DNA of 64,000 bases. It comes from Siphonodentalium dalli (taxonomy: Eukaryota; Mollusca; Scaphopoda; Gadilida; Siphonodentaliidae). Below the pieces are notes generated by a model. It was not told where the DNA came from and did not search any database. It was given only the letters and a program-made list of their open reading frames with translations. The stretch's first letter is position 1, and each line of letters begins with the position of its first letter. A program made the position numbers and the translations under genes. This document shows, in pieces, positions 1-12,659 of this stretch. Location of the stretch: assembly GCA_032622095.1 (NCBI GenBank), contig CP136067.1, positions 77,340,705-77,404,704 of the forward strand, written 5' to 3'.

Positions 1-1270
1 CCGAGTCAGTTTGGTTAATAGCTGGTAGTGAATTTATGGTAGGATATATAATATTTCTCTACTGTTGTGATACTATGACAACAGGCTTCACCTTTACCGA
101 AAAATTGACCACATTTAACCAAGATGGCCGCCAAAATGGCGACCGAAGTTCGGGAAAATGATGAATTTTCACAAATGTCTCTTAAAACATTCACGATTGT
201 TTGAAATCGGTGGCTAATAGCAACTTAATTTGAAATACAATTGAATACCTAACCATTTGAACATGATAATATGTCATACTTTTGTCTTATTCCTACAAAA
301 TGTCGTCAAAATGTGAATTCATATATATGCTATGAAATTTTACCAAATATCGATTTTGTAATTCGAGCCAAGTGTTAGCCAGACAATAGCTGAATTTGAT
401 GAAAAACATTTACAACAGGTTTAAATATATAGATTGCCATATAATTACAACAACAAAAAGTGCATCTCTATTCAAGATGGCGACCAAAATGGTTGCAAAA
501 ATGGATAAATCACTAAAATTTGTCAAATTTCTTTGATATCACTCCTAATGTCCGATTTAGTGAATATAGGTGAATATATTTGCTCCGTGTTGGCGAAATA
601 ACACGGAGATATGAAACAATATGAATAGTTTGCGAACAATGGCTGTTTATACTCAAGAATTCAAGAGAATGAAACGACGAAAATGAGATGAAATCATCAA
701 AATGGCAACCATGAACAATTTCAGAGTTGGCATTGAGTCTGGGAGGAAAATTTAGATAGTGAAATGATTATGTTTCGCCATCAATAATACCATTGCATCA
801 CACTTCCTCTTGATGGTGCAATTTGGACCTCAAAATCCAAGATGGCTCCCAAAACGGCGACCGAAATCTAATAATTGATGATTTTTCACACTCGCCTCTT
901 AAATTATTCACAGCGGTTTGAAATCGGTGGCTTATAGCAACCTTATTTTGAATACATTATACTAAATCATTCGGCAACCATGATATGTTAGATTAACATA
1001 TTATCATGCATATGAATCTAAATTCAAGATGGTGACTGAGATGGTTACCAAGATGGAGAAATCATCCAAGTTTGCTAGTTTTCATTGATAACGCTCCTAA
1101 TGTGGGTTTCAGTGACTACTGGTAAACACATTTGTTCCCCTGTTGACAAAAGTGCCAGGAATGCTGATACAATCTGATACAATATGAATATTTTGCGAAC
1201 AGTAGCTGCTTATATCCGAGATTTCATGAAAATGGAAACAGAAACCACGAAAATTTCCTGATTGGGTCAC
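1..1270. repeat. Left arm of a large inverted repeat ('AAGATGGC' family)
   Basis: Two related blocks occur twice in direct orientation. One contains AAGATGGCCGCCAAAATGG followed by a conserved stretch on 'ATTTTCACA' and 'TTTGAAATCGGTGGCT' (about 113-230 and 835-940). The other starts TTCAAGATGG and includes 'ACAATATGAATA' and 'TTTGCGAACA' (about 470-680 and 1023-1250). Reverse complements of the same blocks fill 4070-5400, and the first 20 bases match the complement of about 5343-5362. No coding frame is visible. The arm probably starts before the window. It is either a composite of a dispersed repeat or one arm of a foldback element. Confidence 0.75.
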
Positions 1271-4069
1271 TTGACTGGAGAAAAATCCCTACCTCAAAAA
1301 TAAGGCTGTCGGTATTGAGCAATACTTTAATTACTTCCCCTTGCTATCGCCCCCTTGTGGGGTTTGGATAAGAATTGTTCACCTGACTCCCGTATTGCTC
1401 ATGTAATGCCATCATACTATGTCAATTTTACCGAAATTCGGCTGGTCACGGAAATTAATTGAATGGACATCACACAATTCAGTACCCAAAACAGTAGCGG
1501 CATATAATGCGTTGACATTACATCTTCCATGTTAACAAGCTTAATAATTAGTGTATACTAAGTCCAAATATAACAATAGGAGCTAATATTTGTGTGATTC
1601 GTCATTCTTATTAATATACATGTACGAAAACACAGGGTATACTTTTGTGAAACTGAGAATATTTACAATTACTCGTCCTTGAATAACATCTAGTTCAAAT
1701 TGCGTGTATCAGGAGAATATACGACAGTAATTTCTTTGTCGCAGACTACCAAACGAGAGCCTTCAAATATGCGCTCTATATGTATTCTGCGAAGAATAGC
1801 GTTGGCGGATTTCTACCAGACCTCTGCTTATTACATGCGATATATAGCGACTAGAGATAAATTATGTTCAGGTTCGCACCGGACAGCCCATAAGTCAACT
1901 CACTGACTCCACACCAAAGATGTGCGAAAGCGTGGCTGATTTTGATCGAGCTGGGATAGGAAGATAGCCTCATATAATGAGTTCAATTGGTATATTTGAG
2001 TTCCACAGAGATAGTTTTCTGGACATCGCATATACTGCAAGTTCGTTCCGTGTATGATCCCTATCTTCCTGTGCAGAACTGATGCATGCATCAAGTTTAT
2101 ATTAGATACCCCCATGTCATATTTGTCACATGTGTTGTCGGAAGTTCTTCCATACTTGCGTTATGTAGTTTCATCAAAATGTCATACAAGAAACATATTC
2201 ACACCAAATTTTGTTTAAATGCCTGCATTTCTGTAATTGTATCGGCTATCGGCAATGTTCCAGATAAAACTAATAATAATTTCCCGCACCAATGCACAGT
2301 TCGACTTGGCTGTAGAGGCAATTGAACTCACCGACATGTTGAGGTACATGTATTATTATTGGATGGATAGTTTGTAGTATTCCTTCCAGATGTTGTATAC
2401 AGGAACATTTGATATCCCACTGCAATGAAATCAGGTCTGCAGAAACACAGATCGTTAAACGTTAAATTATTATACCTTCCTGAGCAATAGCTGAAGTCAA
2501 AAAATTATTTCAGTTATGGACTCTTCAAATAGCTAACAATTCACAATATTCTCTCAATTCAAGCGTAACATTGTTATCTATTACTTCCAACTTTTGCGCA
2601 GTATCTGTATTCCCAGCTTGTAATTGGCCTACTTGTTGATCCGACTATTATGGTTATATGTACTACATATATATACTATGTATAAACTACATGTGTTCGA
2701 CGGATAATTAAAGGATTTCGTTCCAGATTGAGGGGTTTCTGTGATTCGAAGATCTTTAATTTCTGTGAACTAACAGTTGCGGTATAATGATAATGAATGT
2801 CCCGTGTGGACGTTTTGCAAGAAATCTTAATAAACGTTCCTTTAAATGATCTTGATGACCCGTCACTGTATTCACTTGCTTCGATGCACCATCATATGGC
2901 ATGGACCAAAGATGAGTTTCTGGTGTTTCGTTGAGGTATTTCATCAATATACATATCCAGCCACAAGGCATAGGCATTTTGATTTCACGATATTTTTTCG
3001 TTGACAACCAGGAGGAAGTTGAGGAGCCGTTATTGTCACTTGCTGCACTCGACATGGAGAATGACAAACATTTTTGCCCGATACTGATGTTTTGACATAT
3101 TCTAAAATAAAGTGACCAGCATTAACTCGGTTATGTGCAGTTCTGTTAGACTACATCGGAGTGAATATGCAATGTATCTGCTATGAGGTCAACGGCCGTA
3201 TTGCAATTTATTAGATCTGTATTATGGACTATCTATGCCACAACCGAAGCAAACATTCTATATCTCTGATATGCAGTCTGAGAGTTGTATGGTGAGCTCT
3301 GATGTTAGCCCTGCGAGGGGAGTTAGTAATTCAACTGTAGTTGCTGGGATGAGTTGGTTGTAGATAGACTACCATCACTGTGACCATCTATTGGACGAAG
3401 TAACAAGAGTGGTACATGTGCTGACTCACGTCTTGAGAAGTGTGACAATGTCTCAACTATTCCAACGAATTTCGGGTGATGAAACACAGATATGTCAAAA
3501 CAAGAAACTGAAAAATGCAATCTCCCCTTATTGTATCTTATTAGACACAACTGTTTCACAATTAGATACGAAATAAGGTTTGGACTAACATGTAATGTCT
3601 GTGTATTTCTAAGTTGGGCAATTATATTTCCCGGTGGCAGTATAATAGCAATGCAACTTCGACTTCAATGAAGTCAAGATGTGATATTGTTCCTGAATCT
3701 TCTAAAACATTTTGGCCGGGAGATATCAACGTGGTCAACAATTAATCAAGAATAGACAACGAATAAAGCAGATCTGCCCCAAACGAAATAAAATAGCTAT
3801 AAAGTTGGATTTATGTCTGTATTATGATTGCAGGATTTATTTTGCGTTCGAGTACTCGGTGTGCTCTTATAATGATACAGTACAGTCAGCACATATCCGG
3901 TTTGAGTTCCTTCCCAGGAAACGGACAGGATCGTTTAAATTATGTTGGGCAAATTCGTGTTAGGTTTCTAAGAGTCCATTCTGATATATTCTCGGTAATA
4001 AACAAACGATATTTGGTAAAACATAGTCACAATATACCTTAACATGATAGTATCTAATTTAGTTTGGGC
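1271..4069. other. Spacer between the inverted arms, no recognised gene
   Basis: This is AT-rich DNA with no repeat family that I recognise. The longest plausible reading frame is on the minus strand at 2756-3067 (103 codons, Ser-rich start, no known motif). Its composition is a little more coding-like than its surroundings, but no splice context or homology supports it. A second minus-strand frame at 3323-3559 is equally anonymous. Confidence 0.4.
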
Positions 4070-5400
4070 GAATATATCCACATCCTTTGCTAAATGCCGT
4101 TTGAGAATATAAACATTTGTCAAAGTTTATAACTGAGTTTGGCGGCCATTCTGGCGACCATCTTGTGTCAAATAGATCAATGTTGAGTGTAATTGAATGC
4201 CACTAACAATATTTAAAACTGTGTACACTTTTGTTTATTTTATTATGCCTATTTCTGTCCAAGGTTAATCTAGAACCTCGAGAAGCAAGTTTTTTTGGTG
4301 AAATTACATAGCTCATTATTTAATTTGCATTTTTCGGAGTATGGACAACAATTAGACACAAATTACAGCATAATATGTTTTCCAAAGTAATTGGTGTCAT
4401 AACTGGTAAAAACAAAGACAAGTCCTACTCGCCACAGTTTACAAATAACCGAAAATGATGTAAGTGGCATGTGTGACACTGAATTCAACACATTTTTATA
4501 TTTCGGTCGCCATTTTGACAGCCATCTTGATTTTTTGTTATCAATCTTGTTCTTTCAAAAGGAAGCTTGGTGCAGTTTAATCATAGCCGTAGAAATATTT
4601 TCGTTTTCTGTGTTAAATTTTCTTCCTCACTCAGTGCTCATTCTGCAATTTTGTGTGGCTGCCATGATGATTTAATTTAATTTTCGTGGTATAATTCTGT
4701 TGAATTCTCGGGTATAAGCAGCTATATGGTTCACCAAATTTACAAATTATTCCATAAGTCCACGGATTTCCGGGAAAAAGTAGCACATATTCACATAAAT
4801 TTACTTTACCCCAACACATGAGTGATATCAATGGAAATTGCACAGATTTTGGTGATTTCTCCATTTTGGCAACCATCTTGGCCGCCATCTTAGACTAAAA
4901 TGCAATAGTTTCAGTGTAACTATATGGCATTCACATATGTAAAACATTTTTACATTATCGTTATCAAATTCAGTTATTTTCTGTTCAACTCTTGGCTAGA
5001 ATCACAGAATTGAATTTTGGTTAACTTTCATAGCACATGTTTGAATTGACATTTTAAAGATAGCTGGCAGGAATGAGATCCGAAATATGACATATTATGT
5101 TGTAGAAATGGTTTGATACTAGAATTTATTTAAATTTAGGTCTTTATTAATTACAAATTTTAAACATTGGTTAATGATTCAAGAGGAAAGTGTGAAAAAT
5201 CATCAATTTTCCGAATTTCAGTCGCCATTTTGGCGGCCATCTTGGCTTATGGTGGCCACTTTTTCTGTCAAGTGTAAGTATGGTGTATTAGGTTCACGTT
5301 AATGGCGAGATAATCAAAATTATATAATAAATGCACAAGTATATATTAATCAAACTGACTCAGTGCATACTGTGAAATTTTGGATGGCGGCCATCTTGAT
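4070..5400. repeat. Right arm of the large inverted repeat
   Basis: The complement of the left-arm motif recurs at about 4140-4172, 4505-4535, 4861-4892, 5219-5250 and 5383-5402, as GCCATTTTGGCGGCCATCTT and variants. The order of blocks mirrors 1-1270. For example, the segment around 5160-5250 is the complement of 100-200, including the ATTTTCACA stretch. The divergence between arms suggests an old structure or independent family members in opposite orientation. Confidence 0.75.
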
Positions 5401-6940
5401 GACGTCATAAATCCACCCAGTCGCGACCCCAAGGTGTCTAACATTTGTTTTCTGGTGCCTGAGATATCAAGCAACGTCATTGGCATAGTCGCTATATTTC
5501 TTCACAAAGTGCACACGGGAGTACATAAGAGCCTCTACTAAAACATGTCCACGTGTTTTCTCATTTGTTTTGTTAAACTTAATGGCGACTTACGATACAA
5601 ATCTACTATTTTCAACAATTTGGACATTTAGAAAGTATTGATGACTGAAGTGTGTAATCGTATAATATCACGGAGTTGTGCTTGGACTATACGTTGGACG
5701 CTGTTTTGAGAATTTTCGATGAATATTGTGAATTGGATTTTCGATTCTGGACAGTCACAGTGCAGGTTGACGTTTCGCAATTGAAACAAATTGACACTTT
5801 TATTGACAGATTTATGTTTTAGAGGAATGTTTATCAACCAAGAATCAAAATTATTGGACTGTAATGTGCATAGAACAGTTGTCGGCAGTTTTCAACACAT
5901 GCTTGGTGGAAAAAGATTCTAAAACTACGATGGCAATTTGGGAAGTAAATCACCTATTTTCGATGTTTTTTCCGATGGTAATCCGACGTGGGCCGTATTC
6001 AACAATGCCACCAAGGAGCTGATGCTGAACTCTTCCAATTTGATGATTATTTATTATAATTAATAAATATTTTTTTTAACCATTTCGCTTGTATATATTC
6101 TCCAAAATCAGTTGGACAAGTGTAGGTGAACAACCGATATACATTGTACATACAATAATAGCCTGATCGAGTTAAAATAAATTCATTGATCTGTCTTCCT
6201 GGCACATTGCTCACTGTTGTACATATTGTAAGAGGGGAGACCTCTAAATTTCTTGAACATTGTTTAAGAATTTGTAGATGTTTATATTGAATATTCTCAG
6301 TAAATAATTATTCTGTTTGTTTCAAAAGAAATCAGAATAATTGTTATTGTTTGCAAGTACTAGTATTGGTTGAAAGATAATTATAGAACAGTTTAGATTG
6401 ACTCCCCTCTTACCAGATGCATGCTGACTGTGGAAGACCGATCGGTCTATTTAAGCACTTCCGGGCTATTATAGATCACTCGGTGATTCGCCCAGGTTCG
6501 TTGGATGGCTCAAACGATGTTTCCTAAGAAATTTATATATACCCTTAATTTGAACCACACAGTTGATTGTTTCGTACCATATTTTTTGTCATTTCACACC
6601 ATATACATTTGTATGTTTCGTTGGTTCCCACAAATGGTAATTGGTCATGCATATGCAGCGCACCATGTGAAAAATTATTTTAATTTTGTTAACTTAATGA
6701 AAGCGAACATGTTTACGATTTAAAGTTACGCGATGATGACAACCCTACAATTACATGTAAACATATTTCTTTCTTTTTTTGCGAAAAAAAAATTAACAAA
6801 TTGAAATTGTGGCAACAAAGTTAAAGATACATAATCCGAATTAACGCTTGCATATTACTATTTCCTTTGCTTCGGGTGTAAACATATTTGATTCGAGTCG
6901 AGGAACCCACTCATGTTGAACAAAATGTTGATAAATAACA
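5401..6940. other. Unassigned AT-rich DNA
   Basis: I see no gene, repeat array or transposon end here. Short reading frames at 5628-5837 and 6505-6723 have no recognisable motif and look like chance frames. Confidence 0.4.
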
Positions 6941-6959
6941 GGTTTTGGGCAATTGTTTA

Positions 6960-7835
6960 CTATTGTTGACTGGTTACAGGGGAGGGGGGGAACTGCAGAC
7001 ACAGGGTGGAAAAAACTGTTTTCTTCGGTTTGGGCACCCCCCCAAACAGCAAAAACTGCAGTTTTTTTCCACTGACCACCCCCCCCCCCCCAGAAAAATA
7101 ATATCTACCCCAGCCGGACAACAACTCGGTTTGACCGGAAACCGAAAAAAACACTGGAGCATACAATTCACGAGAAGGTGCTTGGTGACTTAGTTTAGAT
7201 TATTATGACTAAAATGGTAATTGTCTACCAGTAGAACGCAGATTTGTACCTCGTGATGTCATGACATGTACAAACATGTATATTGGTGATCGCAACGCTA
7301 TGTATGCACTTTAAAAAATGACAACTAGTCATTACCTCGACTTTGAAAAAGATGCAAATGAGATGAGTGAGATACCAGCATATAACTGTTTTCTGATACC
7401 ATTGGAGGAGAAATTGTTTAATACATGGGATAGTTCTGCAGTAAAAAATTGCCAGATAAGCGATCGCAGTGTAGAATTCTGCATTCGACTGGTAGACACT
7501 GACATAGTCGGCATTATTAAGAGGGTTAATGGGGTCAATATCACATGTAAACCAAGACAGTGGTTATCCAAAATTGTTTTATGTGGATTGTACTACTCAT
7601 GTATATATGATTTGGATATTAAGGTTAATCCATATTCTATAAAATGAGAGAAAATTGAAGTTGTGAGTCTGAAAATACATATTTGGAAAAAAATTACATG
7701 CAATTTTTTTCCGACAACCCTCCCCCTAAATGAATAAGGAAAAAATTTACGTGTAAATATTTTACGCCTAGGTACCCCCCACCCCCGGTACGTTGTGTCC
7801 CGCAGTTTTTTTTCCGCCCCCCCCCCCCTGCTGGT
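6960..7835. repeat. G/C homopolymer runs with short inverted repeats
   Basis: Around 6976-7092 the sequence carries a GGGGAGGGGGGGG run, two long C runs, and a short inverted repeat in which GGTGGAAAAAACTG pairs with CAGTTTTTTTCCACTG. Similar C runs recur at 7777-7788 and 7815-7830. Such tracts are unstable in replication and in sequencing, so small length errors are likely. Confidence 0.5.
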
Positions 7836-8212
7836 TAGCATATTTTTGTTTTGGGCCATTAATCGATTCTGATAACCGAAGCGGCATTTCAAAAAAATGT
7901 TTGTTGTTGGAATCTAATAACATGGGAACCATCGAATCGGTTTGAGTACCTTTAATGTTATTTCAACAAAAATCATACGGTATACTCAATGGTACAAATT
8001 GTCGAAATGATACATGTACTGGTATGAAATGTCCAGAACCCTGGTGCGAAACATCTCTATGTCAAACTTCTATGGCACAAAATGTCCAGCAACCTATTGG
8101 CTGTTCAGTCCATTGCACATTATAATTTATTTCCAAATAAAGGTAATACTAAATATTAAAGCAGCGTTTAGTGTTAAGTTCAATCTTGAACTAATTGTAC
8201 ATGTGATATAGT

Positions 8213-8374
8213 CACAGGGGCTTGTTGTAAAGAAAACAAGTAAAATTGAGTGTGCCACTTTATCAAACATTATAAATGCATCAATATTCTATTGATATAC
8301 ATGTACATGTAATGCTTCACAAACGCATGTTTTTGTATATATATTTTTACTTGTTTTCTTAACAAGCCCCTGTG
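8213..8374. mobile_element. Short MITE with 33-bp terminal inverted repeats
   Basis: The 162-bp segment begins CACAGGGGCTTGTTGTAAAG and ends with the near-perfect complement, CTTAACAAGCCCCTGTG. The arms match over about 33 bp with one small indel. The interior is AT-rich and non-coding. A target duplication is not clear, because only GT is shared by the flanks. The structure is typical of a miniature inverted-repeat element. Confidence 0.75.
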
Positions 8375-8848
8375 GTCTCAGTTTAAGTATAGGAAGCCAT
8401 GACTTACTGCGAAAGAGCTCTGGATCTCTCGTTCACTCATTGTGTGACCACTGAAATCAGAGACGTGGCTAGATAGTCTCCACATTGGGGAGGGGGGTCC
8501 ACCTTGATACCTGTATGTTACGACAGCACCCCTTGGAAGGAAGTTTCCTGTTCGAATTTTTGCCCGATACGGCTTGTTATCAAACTACATTTGTACATGT
8601 ACTTACCGTAGGTGAATATCACTTCAATTTGCCTTAAATTGAGTAATATAGTTTTAGGACATCACCAAACAGAGTAATATGATTTCATGACATCACGGAT
8701 TCGAGTAATATGGCTTTACAACATGGCATAATTCTATTTCACTGTTAAATAATGCATAGACAATGATTTTTTGTGATGTCACTCATTTGAAAGAGTTGTC
8801 CATACATGTAGTACACTGTTACTAATTAATGTTATGGATAGGGTATTA

Positions 8849-9465
8849 CTTGGTTGGTTTGATATTATAGGCCTGATTTCAGCCTTCGGTAACCTCATTT
8901 CAGCCTTCGACCTTCGATGTCAGGCTGATAGTGATATGAGGTTACCTTAGGCTGATATCAGGCCTAATGTCAAACCAACCAAGAAATGTCCTCTAATTAT
9001 TATATAACTAGCAGGGTGACCAGTCGTTGCCCAGGTTAATGCTCCCACTTTTTTACTCTGACCCCAAATACCATCACTGTAGACATTTCTAATCTGCACC
9101 ATTATGATGATTATCTTTCTCATAAGAAATAACAAATTAATAGATATGTGTAGGGTATTACATGTACTTGGTTGGTTTGAATATATAGGCCGATTTCAGA
9201 CCCCTCGGTAACCTCATATCAGCCTTCGATGTCAGGCTGATTGCGATATGAGGTTACCTCAGGCCGATATTTGGTCTAATATCAAACCAACAAAGTAATA
9301 TCCTCTAAATATTATGTAACTAGCAGGGTCGTTACCCGTGTTAATGCAGTGTGGTATTGTTTTGCCCCTCCCACTTTTTGTCCCTTACCCCAATACCGTC
9401 AAGTGCTGTATACATTTCTAATCTGCACAATTATGTTGATTATCTTTCTCGTTAGAAATTGCCCC
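8849..9465. repeat. Tandem duplication of a ~318-bp palindromic unit
   Basis: A long imperfect palindrome at 8849-8983 starts CTTGGTTGGTTTGA and ends with the complement, with TATAGGCCTGAT and GGTAACCTCAT facing their complements. A second copy lies at 9167-9295. Each palindrome is followed by a matching ~160-bp tail containing 'AACTAGCAGGGT', 'CATTTCTAATCTGCAC' and 'GATTATCTTTCTC'. The whole unit is therefore duplicated head-to-tail with a period of about 318 bp. It is probably a foldback element duplicated in tandem. Confidence 0.75.
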
Positions 9466-9790
9466 TGTTAGACCCATTTGGAGCGATCTAGAAGGTCCCT
9501 CGTGAATTAATATAGAATAGACATTCACAAATATAGGTATAGATAAAGATTTTTTAAGAAGTTCCCGGACCCCTGGGGTTGTAATTAGAATGCACTCAGA
9601 TATTCTGACTTCAAACTTGTGCCACCTTCTAATTTACATGTACCGGTATACTACCGGTAGTATTGCTTGATAAGTTGATAGACATGTGTTTATTTGATTT
9701 GGGTTGAAAGATTAGAAAATCGGTGCCCCCCCCCCTCTAAAAATTATCATTTAAGGAATAATCTTGGTTTTTAATGTAATTACAGTTTAA

Positions 9791-10397
9791 AGATAGTCTA
9801 TCTCTCCCTAAACCAAGTTTTATATGCAGCAGTTTCCTGAAATATGTATGAAATATCAAAAATAATAAATTTGAACTGAAAACCCCTGTCCGGAAATGCT
9901 TCTATCTGACAATATTGATTTTATTTTATATTTTCTGGTATATTAGATACATACACATGTACAACTAATTTGGGACATTTTACAGCTCGCAAAAATGTTT
10001 GGAGTGTAGCAAGTGGGAGAACTCTATCTCAGATCGCCTGAAAGTTTTATGACATGACGGTTTGTTGTAAAAACGAAAAATATGTCCCAATTGATAATCA
10101 CATTATATAAGAAATTGAATGCCCTCATAGTGGTGAACAACATCTACATGTTTACCAAATTTCATTGAGATCCAAGCAGTTATTAGCACTACTGTTCAAG
10201 TTATGCCCTGAACAGACATCAGACGGATGGACAGACAGGTGCAAAACAGTATACCCCCCTTTTTTTTAAAGGGGGTATGAATATCGATAATTGATATAAG
10301 CATTTCCTGACATGTGTCTTCGACTCGATTTTATTATTTTATACCCTGGCAATTATAGAAAACATATTTAGGAAGCTATAGATATAAACCCATCTTC
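9791..10397. mobile_element. Diverged copy of a TTAA-site non-autonomous DNA transposon
   Basis: The left end follows a TTAA (9787-9790) and reads AGATAGTCTATCTCTCCC. Subterminal sequence includes TGTCCGGAAATGCTTCTATC. The right end carries the complement, with 'CATTTCCTGACATG' and CCCATCTT. The same ends flank the better-preserved element at 19516-20035. The interior holds a short tail (10200-10275) with ACAGACATCAGACGGATGGA and CAGTATACCCCCC, a hallmark of a common molluscan repeat class, so this is probably a nested insertion. Confidence 0.6.
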
Positions 10398-10530
10398 AAA
10401 TGCTGATCACAAACTGATATTAAATCAGTGTTTGTGATTTGGTATAAAGCCTTTAGACTCTACTGTTCAGACTTTTCTGTTTACAGCTACCGGTATAATC
10501 TTGTGTGCCAAATACAACTGCAGGGAGAAT

Positions 10531-10610
10531 ATTGCGGATGAAGATGGATAATTCTAAAATCAAGTGGTAATAATAACTTGATTTTAGAGTTATCCATCTT
10601 CATCCGCAAT
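10531..10610. repeat. 34-bp near-perfect hairpin with 12-nt loop
   Basis: The arm 10531-10564 (starts ATTGCGGATGAAGATGG) is complementary to 10577-10610 at 33 of 34 positions, with a 12-base loop. Nothing around it is coding. It could be a tiny foldback MITE or encode a transcript that folds into a pre-miRNA-sized hairpin. The sequence alone does not decide between these. Confidence 0.7.
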
Positions 10611-11226
10611 TCTGACCGAGACCACCTTTTTGACGACGTGTTTTTGGGCCACAAACAATAGAAATAATAAACTTAAAAAATTTATATCTGATAGGTTCCT
10701 CGACTCGAATCAATATTTTTTACCCCCGAAGCCAAAGAAATAGTCATTTAGGAGCATCTGATCGGATTGAGTACCGTTAAACAATTATTTTTGTGTCTAG
10801 ACTTGATTATAAAGCAAGTTTTCGCAATTGACATGCTTAAAATTGATATATGCATGGGGAAATGTAACCATCGTTGTCTACATGCCCCATGTGCGCAACA
10901 TCTCAAATGAAAAATCCAGTCTCTTGTACTAGTATTTGTAATTAAACTATTTGTATAGCATTTGTTATTTAAATTTAGAACAGAGCCATAATTTTGTTTA
11001 AATGTGCAGATCTACATATATGATAATAAGGCTTAAGCATCGTGCAGGGTGGATTTTTCTCATAAAATTAATAAACATATAGGTACAATCATTTGGCACA
11101 CAAGAGTAGGCACTTTGCTGGAGTCTGGTGATGTTAGATGCTGATAGTCTAAAGGGTCAGTGTCTGGTTGTTCCCCTTGCAGAGGAGATATAAATGGGTA
11201 CACGACATTTTGGATCGTCTTAAGTT

Positions 11227-11455
11227 GTTTCGCACCATATTTTTTGTAGTTTCGCACCATATTTTTTGTAGTTTCGTACCTTATTGTTTGGTCGTTTCGC
11301 ACCATGGTGGAAATCAATTCGTCTTTTGATACCAATGATACCATATCACTATACATGTACATGTATGTCACACCATAGGGAAACAAATAAATGATTTTCT
11401 GCAAAGTACGAAATAAAAAAAAGTAACCAAAAAATATGGTATGAAACGACCATGG
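11227..11455. repeat. 22-bp tandem repeat facing an inverted copy
   Basis: The unit GTTTCGCACCATATTTTTTG occurs three times in tandem from 11227 with a 22-bp period, then once more in altered form near 11294. The complement (AAAAAATATGGTATGAAACG) lies at about 11427-11446, so the region can fold back. Related single motifs occur near 6570 and 8020. The minus-strand frame 11060-11485 is created by these repeats and is not taken as a gene. Confidence 0.5.
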
Positions 11456-12233
11456 TATCGGATAGTGAAATAATGAAGAAGTCACTATAGTTGTATATCA
11501 TTTATATGGTCACAATATATATAATGCAACGTGAAAGTTGATATGACATCTGTTCTGTTCGACTTCAGGTGTACTCAATTTCTACTCCGGCAATGTTCAG
11601 AATCCTATCCATTGATAATCCAACGACACTGGTATGAAGAGTCTAGAACTTAGAATCCATATTTAATATAAATTATAAATCCTTCATACATTCAGTGTTA
11701 CCGATCTCCATTCTCCAGAATCAACAACCGACTGTTCAAGGCGGTTCCACTCAATGGTTGTTTTTAAGAAGTCATCGTAATGACTAATGAGTAATGTACA
11801 GTGCTAGTACGCAGTAATTGAACGATTCTCTGATGGTGCTGTTAGCACTTGTTGAACACCTCCTAAGTTCTCCACCAGATTTGACAGACACTCCCTGCCA
11901 CACTGAGGACAGTAACAGTACTAACACTCACACTGACAGTGAATAGGCCTACTGGTAGTCGAAAATCTACGGGATACTAAAGATATAGTCAATTTTGGAC
12001 TAGCCTACTGCAGTACTGACTACTGGTACTGGTACAGTGGTAGTGATGAAGTCCTCAAATTTGGTTGCTTTATTTTCCTTGTCTTCTTCGAATTTTTATT
12101 TTTAGAGTTAGATGTAGATTATTCATTTGTAGAATAACAATCAATTATCATGTCAATCGTCGTCAACAACGAATGACATTGATAATTTGATCGATTCAAT
12201 GATTGTTGACACTGTGACTGTGACTTGGTGAAT

Positions 12234-12428
12234 TTAAATTTTAAGTCTCGCTGTCCTTGCTATCTTCGTCGGCTGGTTCGTGTAAAATGGGCCAATATTC
12301 AAACGCAAGCCATCATAGGCATCATCAGTATCTGCCATAGATGCAGTATCCTCCGCAACACGTAACTCGTCGTCATTTTCGTGATCAGAGTCACTTTCAG
12401 ACGCGGAAATACTGTGTGCAGAAGCCAT
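12234..12428 (-). CDS. Possible acidic first exon, unidentified
   Basis: A minus-strand frame starts at the ATG 12426-12428, in a reasonable initiation context, and runs 64 codons to a stop at 12234-12236. The N-terminal part is rich in Ser, Asp and Glu (SESDSDHENDDE) and is followed by DTDDAYDGL. Acidic N-termini of this kind are common in transposon-encoded and nuclear proteins. An upstream in-frame ATG (12491) would add 21 residues of less coding-like sequence. No downstream exon was identified and no function can be given. It lies about 230 bp from a transposon protein fragment on the opposite strand. Confidence 0.3.
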   Translation of the reverse strand: MASAHSISASESDSDHENDDELRVAEDTASMADTDDAYDGLRLNIGPFYTNQPTKIARTARLKI

Positions 12429-12659
12429 TTTTCGTAAACAGTTCGTCTGCAGGGGTAATTCCCACTTTGACGTCACGGGTTTTGCGGTCACGTGACTCGA
12501 GCAAAATCAGCTAAGAAATAATAATCGATTTTTAAAAGTCGCTAAAAACACGTTTATCGATAAAAATTATATCTAATTTTTTATTGGATGTTATATTTGA
12601 ACCTTATTCACACCAAACTAGCGATATAACATTGAAATGATAAACATTTAACAGTTCCC

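Noticed and set aside
11060..11485. 141-codon minus-strand frame
   Set aside because: Its repetitive middle is the translated 22-bp tandem repeat; no motif elsewhere.
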